From Acidobacteriota bacterium (GTDB lineage Bacteria; Acidobacteriota; Terriglobia; Terriglobales; Acidobacteriaceae), in contig JAJXYW010000193.1 in the NCBI GenBank assembly GCA_021780415.1, positions 1 through 5,977 on the forward strand: a stretch of DNA of 5,977 nucleotides, read 5' to 3'. Shown in pieces: positions 1 to 4,728 of this stretch; positions within the stretch are counted from its first letter, which is position 1; each line of letters begins with the position of its first letter. Under the pieces are notes generated by a model. That model had not been told where the DNA came from. It worked only from the letters and a program-made list of their open reading frames with translations, and ran no database searches. The position numbers and the translations under genes were made by a program.

Positions 1-1020
1 GTTCACGGCGCGTTCGTGGCCTTTGCTGACCAGATGCTCGAAGATCCGCGGGTGCAGCCGGTATTCAGGCGCATGGCTGCAAGGTCTGGCATACGGCGGC
101 GCTTCTCCGTGCTGACGCCGAATGCGGCCAGCACGGAGTTCACGGTCAACGCACACGAGTTCTACACTCGCGGCAGTTTTCCCGATACGGCGAAACGGAT
201 GCAGATCTTCGAGCGCTTTGCGCCGAGGCTCGCACAGCAGACGCTGGACAGGCTCATGCTCACGGAAGAAGAGCGGAGCGGTGTGACGCACGTCCTGGTT
301 ACGTCCTGCACGGGGCTGTACGCGCCGGGGCTGGACTTCGACATCCTCGACCACCTCGGGCTGGACACATCGGTGGAGCGCACGATGATCGGCTTCATGG
401 GATGTTATGCCGCGATCAATGGGCTGAAGCAGGCTCGGCATATCGTGCGCTCGGAGCCTGCAGCGAAGGTGCTGCTGGTGAACCTGGAGCTCTGCACGCT
501 GCACCTGCAGGAGACGCAGGACCTGGAGCAGGTGCTGTCGTTTCTGGTGTTTGGCGACGGCTGCGCAGCCAGCCTGATCAGTGCGGAACCGACGGGGTTC
601 GCGATGGACAGCTTCCGCTCCGTGCTGATTCCAGAGACTCGGGAGCTGATTACGTGGCGGATACGGGGGGTGGGGTTCGATATGCTGCTGTCGGGGAAGG
701 TGCCGGGGGAGATTGGGAAGGCGCTGGCGGTGTCTGGTGGTGAGGTGCTGGGTGGGTATGGCAAAGATGAGATCACGTTGTGGGGCGTGCATCCGGGTGG
801 GAAGTCGGTGCTGGATGCGGTGGAGCGCGGGCTGGGGCTGACGGCGGGCGCGCTGGCGGCTTCGCGGCAGACGCTGGAGTGTTTTGGCAATATGAGTTCG
901 GCTACGGTGATGTTCGTGCTGGAGCGATTGATGCAGGGTGCGCATCCGGGCGAAAAGGGTTGTGCGATGTCGTTTGGCCCGGGACTTACGGCGGAGACGA
1001 TGCTCTTCCATGCGGTCTGA
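1..1020 (+). CDS. Type III polyketide synthase (chalcone synthase-like), 5'-truncated by window edge
   Basis: Homodimeric thiolase-fold enzyme of the chalcone/stilbene synthase family, which condenses malonyl-CoA onto an acyl-CoA starter to give resorcinols, pyrones or related rings in the cytoplasm. Counting from the GTG at 16 (334 aa), the catalytic triad is visible: Cys130 in GFMGCYAA (403-405), His259 in WGVHPGG (790-792) and Asn292 in FGNMSSA (889-891). The His-Asn spacing of 33 equals that of plant chalcone synthase. The C-terminal FGPGLTAET loop is also present. The plant gatekeeper Phe215 aligns with Leu162 (TLHLQ), as in bacterial rather than plant enzymes. The frame is open from base 1 and family members have about 20 more N-terminal residues, so GTG 16 is probably internal and the true start lies upstream. 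The stop overlaps the next gene. Product and starter cannot be read from the sequence. Confidence 0.93.
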   Translation, partial: VHGAFVAFADQMLEDPRVQPVFRRMAARSGIRRRFSVLTPNAASTEFTVNAHEFYTRGSFPDTAKRMQIFERFAPRLAQQTLDRLMLTEEERSGVTHVLVTSCTGLYAPGLDFDILDHLGLDTSVERTMIGFMGCYAAINGLKQARHIVRSEPAAKVLLVNLELCTLHLQETQDLEQVLSFLVFGDGCAASLISAEPTGFAMDSFRSVLIPETRELITWRIRGVGFDMLLSGKVPGEIGKALAVSGGEVLGGYGKDEITLWGVHPGGKSVLDAVERGLGLTAGALAASRQTLECFGNMSSATVMFVLERLMQGAHPGEKGCAMSFGPGLTAETMLFHAV

Positions 1021-1741
1021 TCCTGGGGTGGATTTGTCGCGGCGCGCGATGCCCTCGGAGCTGGCTGAGTGGATGGATGAACCGTGCTCCTATGAGGAGT
1101 TCCGCGCGTGCCTGGTGGATCTGGGGCAGCTCAATCGGCTGACGCTGTCGTATCGGCCGACGCTGGCATTCCTTGACCGGCTGGTTGCGACGACCGGACG
1201 AGCAGAGCCGTTGCGGATTGTGGATGTGGGCTCGGGCGGTGGCGATATGCTGCGGCGGGTGGAGCGTTGGGCCAGGCGGCGAGGCGTTGCGGTTACGCTG
1301 ACCGGCATCGACCTGAACCCGCATGCGGCGCGGGCGGCGCGGGAGCTTACGCGGGCGGCGAGTGCGATTAGGTGGCTCACCGGCGATGCGTTCACCTATG
1401 CGGAACCGGTGGATGTGGTGATCAGCTCCCTGTTTACGCATCACCTGGAGGAGGTTGAGGTGGTGCGTTATCTGGCCTGGAGCGAGGCCGTTGCGCGGAG
1501 AGGGTGGTTCGTCAATGACCTGTGCCGCGAGGTGGTGCCGTTCCGGCTCTTTGGGTTGCTGGCGAAGACGATGCGATGGCATCGGTTTGTGCAGCATGAT
1601 GGGCCGGTTTCGTTCCGGCGCAGCTTCCGCGAGGAGGATTGGGAGCGGATGTTGCGTGGGGCGGGGATCGGCGCGGCGGAGGTGCGGTTGGAGCGATGGA
1701 CTCCGGCGCGATTGTGCGTGGAGCGGCGACGCGGGCGTTAG
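1010..1741 (+). CDS. Class I SAM-dependent methyltransferase, partner of type III PKS
   Basis: Predicted soluble 243-aa methyltransferase that moves a methyl group from S-adenosylmethionine to an acceptor, probably the polyketide made by the preceding enzyme. SAM-binding motif I is VDVGSGGGD (71-79), followed by the acidic strand-2 motif GIDLNP (99-104), GDAF (125-128) and the motif IV-like DVVISSLFTHHL (135-146). The C-terminal half (VNDLCREVVPFRLFG, then RFVQHDGPVSFRR) resembles methyltransferases that sit beside bacterial type III synthases. I chose ATG 1010, which overlaps the upstream stop by 11 bases and suggests translational coupling; a GGAG at 993-996 lies 13 bases upstream, farther than ideal. 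GTG 1028 and ATG 1049 are alternative starts. The same frame is open to ATG 938, but that extension is arginine-rich and lies inside the synthase gene. Such pairs are often followed by an FAD-dependent oxidoreductase, which is absent here. O- versus C-methylation cannot be decided. Confidence 0.88.
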   Translation: MRSDPGVDLSRRAMPSELAEWMDEPCSYEEFRACLVDLGQLNRLTLSYRPTLAFLDRLVATTGRAEPLRIVDVGSGGGDMLRRVERWARRRGVAVTLTGIDLNPHAARAARELTRAASAIRWLTGDAFTYAEPVDVVISSLFTHHLEEVEVVRYLAWSEAVARRGWFVNDLCREVVPFRLFGLLAKTMRWHRFVQHDGPVSFRRSFREEDWERMLRGAGIGAAEVRLERWTPARLCVERRRGR

Positions 1742-1895
1742 GAGCCCCCCTCCCCCCCGGTGACTTTTCGACCCAAAGTATTCACAAACTGAGGGTTAGG
1801 CTGGTACTTGTGGCAGTCCTGCTGTAACTGCTCCATTCAGAGACTTTACTCGTAAAATATTCTACCCATTGGCGTTAGGGCTGGCCTTGGCGTGG

Positions 1896-2010
1896 CCGGG
1901 GCCGTTCGCTCCCGCCGGTATGTGTCGAGCCTTCAGCCCTTGAATTTTGGGGTTATTGACCTGGGCCTTCGGCCCAGGCTGGTATATGTCGGGCCGTTGG
2001 CCCTTGGATT
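1896..2010. repeat. Tandem pair of REP-like hairpin units, 64-nt period
   Basis: Two diverged copies of a 51-base unit lie at 1896-1946 and 1960-2010, offset by exactly 64 bases. By eye they match at about 37 of 51 positions; the 3' 33 bases (1914-1946 and 1978-2010) match at 26 of 33, with shared cores GGTAT.TGTCG and GCCCTTG.ATT. Each copy begins with a hairpin-forming GC palindrome: perfect in the second copy (1960-1978), decayed to a short CGGG/CCCG stem in the first. This pattern fits repetitive extragenic palindromes or similar dispersed intergenic elements. Whether other copies exist in the genome cannot be seen from this window. Confidence 0.6.
1960..1978. repeat. Perfect 8-bp GC hairpin
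   Basis: CCTGGGCC and GGCCCAGG form a perfect eight-base-pair stem around a three-base TTC loop. No T-run follows on either strand, so it is not a canonical intrinsic terminator, although it could slow polymerase or protect a 3' end of either convergent transcript. A weaker hairpin (GGGCC-GTT-GGCCC, 1991-2003) follows in the same repeat copy. Confidence 0.75.
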
Positions 2011-2052
2011 GGTCTGGAGGGCTAGAGGGGTTGCCCTAGTTAAATTGTAGCT

Positions 2053-2078
2053 ACCTGGAGGAGGTAACTATGCCAGGT
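2053..2078 (+). promoter_or_regulatory. Strong ribosome-binding site displayed in a hairpin loop
   Basis: The sequence GGAGGAGG (2057-2064) is close to an ideal Shine-Dalgarno and lies five bases before ATG 2070, the best ribosome site in the window. ACCTGG (2053-2058) is exactly complementary to CCAGGT (2073-2078), so an RNA read from the + strand could form a six-bp stem whose 14-base loop exposes AGGAGG and the AUG. An alternative five-bp stem, TACCT (2052-2056) with AGGTA (2062-2066), would put part of the site in the stem. The two folds exclude each other, so switching is conceivable but is inference only. Confidence 0.45.
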
Positions 2079-2108
2079 TTTGAAAAGAATTATCGCCAGT
2101 GTTTATAG
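2070..2108 (+). CDS. Possible 12-aa mini-ORF or leader peptide
   Basis: ATG 2070 opens a 12-codon frame (MPGFEKNYRQCL) ending at TAG 2106-2108, five bases after GGAGGAGG. I know no family for it. Nothing on the + strand downstream looks like a gene it could control, since the next gene, lrgB, is on the other strand. It may be a real micropeptide, a leader of a vanished gene, the broken start of a longer protein, or simply part of a dispersed repeat. The start is supported only by its ribosome site. Confidence 0.25.
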   Translation: MPGFEKNYRQCL

Positions 2109-2121
2109 GGGGTTTGGCGAT
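2092..2121. repeat. 7-bp inverted repeat overlapping the mini-ORF end
   Basis: ATCGCCA (2092-2098) and TGGCGAT (2115-2121) are exact reverse complements separated by 16 bases. The stem-loop spans the last codons and stop of the mini-ORF. With the 2053-2078 inverted repeat just before it, the stretch has two successive stems, as expected of a structured RNA or a palindromic repeat. Confidence 0.5.
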
Positions 2122-2273
2122 TCTGGCGGCTTGAGGGGGGTTGACAGGAAATCGGGGGGAATGGGGATTCTGGGAACCTACATGCCAGAAGCGAGCGGTG
2201 GGGCACCCGGGGCTCTGCGCGGACGGTTAGAGGCGATTGCCAACGACGGATGTGGTCACCGGTTCAAGAAGCA

Positions 2274-2306
2274 TGTTCCTCCACTTCGCTGGGGAATGAC
2301 GCAAAA
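2274..2306 (+). repeat. Candidate fragment of a dispersed intergenic repeat
   Basis: The stretch around TTCCTCCACTTCGCTGGGGA, followed by ATGACGCAAAA, resembles short non-coding repeats found many times between genes of acidobacteria, which are often mis-annotated as peptides of the type VPPLRxGMT. The recognition rests on memory of that style, not on a comparison, and only one copy lies in this window. Confidence 0.3.
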
Positions 2307-2388
2307 TGATTGCGACTACACCTGCAAGCGGAGGGCGGGAGGCTCTGCGTGGCGGGGCGATGACTGGGGTGGTACGAGGCGCTGCGTG

Positions 2389-3111
2389 CTACCAGCGCTT
2401 GAGGATGGGGACGAGGATGGGGGCGAGGAGGGCGGTGATGATGCCGTTGGCTCCGATGGCTACTCCGGCGAAGGCGGCGGAGATGGTGTGCTGGGGGATG
2501 ACGCGGGAGGCTCCGATGCCGCTGCCGGCGGTGCCTGCGGCGAGGCCCCGGGCGGCGGGTTCGCGGATCTTGAGGCGGTGCAGCAGGGGGTCGATGCTGA
2601 CGGCGACCAGGATGCCGCCGATGATGGCCAGGACGGCGGAGAGAGATGGGATGCCGCCGATGCTCTGGGAAACAGCGATGGCGATGGGGGTGGTGAGGGA
2701 CTTGGGCGCCATGGAGAGGGCGACGGTCTGGGAGCCGCCGAGCAGGCGGACGATGCCGTAGCCGGTGATGAGGCCGACGAAGGAACCGGCGCAGAGTGCG
2801 GCCATCATGGGCCAGAAGCCGCGGCGCATGTGCTCGAGCGCGCGCACCATGGGGATGGCGAGGGCGACGGTGGCGGGGCCGAGCATGAAGTGGATGAACT
2901 GCGCTCCGGTGAAGTAGTCCTGGTAGGAAAGATGCGTCAGGCGCAGGGTGATGCCGATGATGACGATGGCGATGAGGACGGGGTTGGCGAGCGGGTTGCG
3001 GACGCGCTTCTGGACCTCGACTCCGAAGAGATAGGCGCCGAGGGTGAGCACGAGCGCGAAGAGGGGAACCACGCCGGGCGAGATGGTGAGGGGGAGCAGT
3101 GAGCCGTTCAT
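2389..3111 (-). CDS. lrgB: LrgB/CidB-family integral membrane protein
   Basis: A 240-aa polytopic inner-membrane protein, a normal length for the LrgB family (E. coli YohK, Staphylococcus LrgB/CidB, plant PLGG1). Members work with an LrgA/CidA partner in control of murein hydrolase activity and cell death, or in transport of small acids such as pyruvate or glycolate. Family signatures are LGPATVALAIP (77-87), APKSLTTPIA (135-144), IGGIPSLSAV (151-160) and NGIITALLAPI near the C-terminus. Hydrophobic segments lie around 14-30, 43-57, 103-124, 157-172 and 211-235. The usual GTASHAxGTA motif reads GTAGSGIGAS (193-202), losing the Ser-His pair. The start at 3111 shares ATGA with the lrgA stop, and GAGG lies four bases upstream, supporting coupled translation. 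The frame stays open far upstream, but that is antisense to mutY and not part of the protein. The symbol is family-level; lrg versus cid cannot be told apart. Confidence 0.93.
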   Translation of the reverse strand: MNGSLLPLTISPGVVPLFALVLTLGAYLFGVEVQKRVRNPLANPVLIAIVIIGITLRLTHLSYQDYFTGAQFIHFMLGPATVALAIPMVRALEHMRRGFWPMMAALCAGSFVGLITGYGIVRLLGGSQTVALSMAPKSLTTPIAIAVSQSIGGIPSLSAVLAIIGGILVAVSIDPLLHRLKIREPAARGLAAGTAGSGIGASRVIPQHTISAAFAGVAIGANGIITALLAPILVPILKRW

Positions 3112-3476
3112 AGACCCTCGTGACGGATGGAGGCGCGGTGGCCGAAGCGGTGCATGATCCAGGCGGTGGTAAGCAGGGTGATGAAGGTGCTGCCGAGAAG
3201 GGCGACGGAGATGGGAAGCCAGGCGGTGCGGAGAAGCGCGAGGTTGGCGATGATGCCGACGCCGGCGGGGACGAAGAGCAGACCGAGCCAGCCGAGGAGA
3301 CCGTCGGCGATGTGCTCGAGTTCGGGCTCGGGGTCGCGGCGGCGAAGGATGTACCAGGCGGCGAGGAGAACCATGCCGAGGACCGGGCCGGGGACCTTGA
3401 GATGCGTGGCGGCGCGCAGGGTTTCGCCGGCGAGTTGGAAGAGCAGAAGGATGAAGATGGGCTTGAGCATCGTCAT
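3108..3476 (-). CDS. lrgA: CidA/LrgA-family membrane protein
   Basis: A 122-aa holin-like protein of the CidA/LrgA family (E. coli YohJ), the small partner of LrgB. It has about four hydrophobic segments (roughly 5-20, 29-45, 61-78 and 86-108), the family motif VPGPVLGMVLL (28-38) and LLFVPAGVGII (66-76), with a charged loop RRRDPEPELEH between segments two and three. In the known systems CidA/LrgA proteins oligomerise in the membrane and affect murein hydrolase export, autolysis and overflow metabolism; which role applies here cannot be read. The stop overlaps the lrgB start by four bases, so the pair is one operon transcribed leftward, probably from the 88-base gap it shares with mutY. ATG 3476 has no convincing Shine-Dalgarno; ATG 3470 (second Met) is equally possible. 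No LytS/LytR or LysR regulator is in the window. Confidence 0.92.
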   Translation of the reverse strand: MTMLKPIFILLLFQLAGETLRAATHLKVPGPVLGMVLLAAWYILRRRDPEPELEHIADGLLGWLGLLFVPAGVGIIANLALLRTAWLPISVALLGSTFITLLTTAWIMHRFGHRASIRHEGL

Positions 3477-3564
3477 GGGATGAGGCTACACCAGGGCGAA
3501 GTGAGGTGCGGTGATGGGCGATGGAGGGATCGCGGAGGGGAAGTGCAGATAGACTGGCTGGAAG
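3477..3564. promoter_or_regulatory. Divergent lrgA/mutY intergenic region
   Basis: Both flanking genes start outward from these 88 bases, so the promoters of lrgAB (-) and mutY (+) should lie here or inside the opposite gene. I see no good sigma-70 pair: TAGACT at 3550-3555 is a weak -10 candidate for mutY without a matching -35. No clear operator palindrome is visible. The + strand is very rich in G and A. Confidence 0.45.
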
Positions 3565-4728
3565 ATGTCCACGGCGATGAAGGCGGGAGAGAAGCAGGCG
3601 GCGGCGAAGGGTAGCGGCAAGGATGCTGCGGGGATGGGGTTCTCGGCGCTGGGATTTCGGCGGCGGCTGGGGATGTGGTATCGGGCGAATGCGCGGGCGC
3701 TGCCGTGGCGGGGAGTGAATGATCCCTATGCGACGTGGCTGTCGGAGATTATGTTGCAGCAGACGCGGGTGGCGACGGTGATTGATCGGTACCAGGAGTT
3801 TCTGCGACGGTTTCCGACGATTCATGACCTGGCGGTGGCGAACGAAGAGGATGTGCTGGCGCTGTGGAGTGGGCTGGGATACTACCGGCGGGCTCGGACG
3901 CTGCTGCGGGGGGCGCAGTTTGTGGAGCGCGAGATGGAGGGCAAGCTGCCGCGGTCGCTGGCGAAGCTGCGGACGCTGCCGGGGGTGGGCGAGTATACGG
4001 CAGCGGCGATTGCGAGTATTGCGTTTGGCGAGAGCGTGGCCGTGCTGGATGGGAATGTGGAGCGGGTGCTGCTGCGGGTGTTGGGGCTGCCGGAGCAGAA
4101 GGGGGCGAAGGCTCGGGCGCGGCTGGTGGAGGTGGCGCAGCGGCTGGTGCCGGCGGGACGAAGGAGCGCGACGGAGGGGAATGCTCCGGGGAACCATAAC
4201 CAGGCGATGATGGAGCTGGGAGCGCTGATTTGTGTGCCGCGGCAGCCGCTGTGCCCGGAGTGTCCTGTGATGGAGATGTGCAGGACGCAGGGGGAGCATG
4301 CGACGGGGACGCGCGCGCGGATGCAGAGCCGGACGGTGTCGTACCTGCTGGCGCTGCGAAAACGGGGTGTGGCGACGGAGGTGCTGCTGGAACGGCGGGC
4401 AGCGGAGGCGTCGCAGATGGCGGGGATGTTGGAGCTGCCGGGATTGCCTCCGGCAGCGGTGCAGGGACGGGAGCCGGTGCTGCGGCTGCGCCATGCGATC
4501 ACTAACACGAACTACTATGTGCAGGTCTTTAGCGAGGGTGTGCTGTCCGATGGGGGGCCTGCAGGGGCGGCGCTGCTGGAGAAGATTACGGCGATGAAGA
4601 CTGATCTCACATGGGTGGCTACCAGCAAGCTGGGGCAGCAACCACTGACGGGACTTGCTCGGAAGGCGCTGCAACGATTGAACTTGATGGCGTTGCCCAG
4701 GGTGACGATCGAGCTGCAGGGCGACTAG
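3565..4728 (+). CDS. mutY: A/G-specific adenine glycosylase MutY
   Basis: DNA repair enzyme that removes adenine mispaired with 8-oxoguanine, preventing G:C to T:A changes. The 387-aa protein has the full family layout: catalytic Glu61 in SEIMLQQT, helix-hairpin-helix LPGVGEYTAAA (138-148), catalytic Asp162 in VLDGNV, and a [4Fe-4S] cluster site with Cys223, Cys230, Cys233 and Cys239 (C-x6-C-x2-C-x5-C). HNQAMMELGALIC before the cluster is also typical. A C-terminal MutT-like 8-oxoG recognition domain follows (about 256-378), with ERRAAEASQMAGMLELPG and LRHAITNTNYYV. The N-terminus is about 25 residues longer than E. coli MutY and lysine/alanine-rich. The start is uncertain: ATG 3565 has GGAAG directly against it with no spacer, ATG 3577 has that GGAAG 12 bases upstream, and ATG 3634 matches the family length best. 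The stop overlaps the convergent lipoprotein gene's stop. Confidence 0.97.
   Translation: MSTAMKAGEKQAAAKGSGKDAAGMGFSALGFRRRLGMWYRANARALPWRGVNDPYATWLSEIMLQQTRVATVIDRYQEFLRRFPTIHDLAVANEEDVLALWSGLGYYRRARTLLRGAQFVEREMEGKLPRSLAKLRTLPGVGEYTAAAIASIAFGESVAVLDGNVERVLLRVLGLPEQKGAKARARLVEVAQRLVPAGRRSATEGNAPGNHNQAMMELGALICVPRQPLCPECPVMEMCRTQGEHATGTRARMQSRTVSYLLALRKRGVATEVLLERRAAEASQMAGMLELPGLPPAAVQGREPVLRLRHAITNTNYYVQVFSEGVLSDGGPAGAALLEKITAMKTDLTWVATSKLGQQPLTGLARKALQRLNLMALPRVTIELQGD
4725..4728. other. Shared CTAG: overlapping convergent stop codons
   Basis: The palindrome CTAG supplies TAG to mutY (+, 4726-4728) and TAG to the lipoprotein gene (-, complement of 4725-4727). The two genes therefore have no space between them, and any terminator for either must lie inside the other. 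Confidence 0.95.

Larger units (their letters stand above)
1742..2388. other. 647-base gene-free region between convergent operons
   Basis: Non-coding gap between the methyltransferase gene (+) and lrgB (-), which point toward each other. It opens with a C-rich tract (C6-T-C7, 1745-1758). Next come an AT-richer stretch (about 1770-1870), a tandem pair of hairpin units (1896-2010), an imperfect hairpin (2022-2039: stem CTA/TAG plus GGG/CCC with a two-base bulge), a structured mini-ORF element (2053-2121) and a G-run-rich stretch (2123-2180). The rest, to lrgB, holds no convincing reading frame. I found no GC stem followed by a T-run on either strand, so neither operon has an obvious canonical intrinsic terminator here; the hairpins may do that job without a U-tract. 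Glycine/aspartate-rich and arginine-rich frames that cross the region lack ribosome sites and look like GC-driven open frames. Confidence 0.7.

Noticed and set aside
16..18. GTG as the real start of the polyketide synthase
   Set aside because: The frame is open to the window edge with plausible family residues before it, and the protein would lack the usual N-terminal strand; it is an internal codon of a truncated gene.
986..1597. Minus-strand Arg/His/Pro-rich frame antisense to the methyltransferase
   Set aside because: Low-complexity shadow of a GC-rich gene, with no domain and no ribosome site.
1745..1758. C6-T-C7 tract as a phase-variation switch
   Set aside because: It lies after the methyltransferase stop and in no reading frame or recognisable promoter, so slippage would have no evident effect.
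1960..1978. Intrinsic terminator for the PKS-methyltransferase operon
   Set aside because: The stem is perfect, but no T-run follows on either strand, and it belongs to a repeated unit.
2379..2398. Hairpin GCGCTG/CAGCGC as an lrgB terminator
   Set aside because: It overlaps the last codons and stop of lrgB, has an 8-base loop and no U-tract.
2080..3102. A plus-strand Gly/Asp/Glu-rich frame of 340 codons
   Set aside because: It lies mostly antisense to lrgB and has no ribosome site at its TTG start. Its composition is what GC-rich complement of a coding strand gives.
2389..4674. A 761-codon minus-strand frame that would fuse a long Arg/Pro/His-rich N-terminus to LrgB
   Set aside because: The extra N-terminus is low-complexity, antisense to mutY and crosses lrgA in another frame. 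LrgB has its normal length from the ATG at 3111, with a ribosome site and an ATGA overlap with lrgA.
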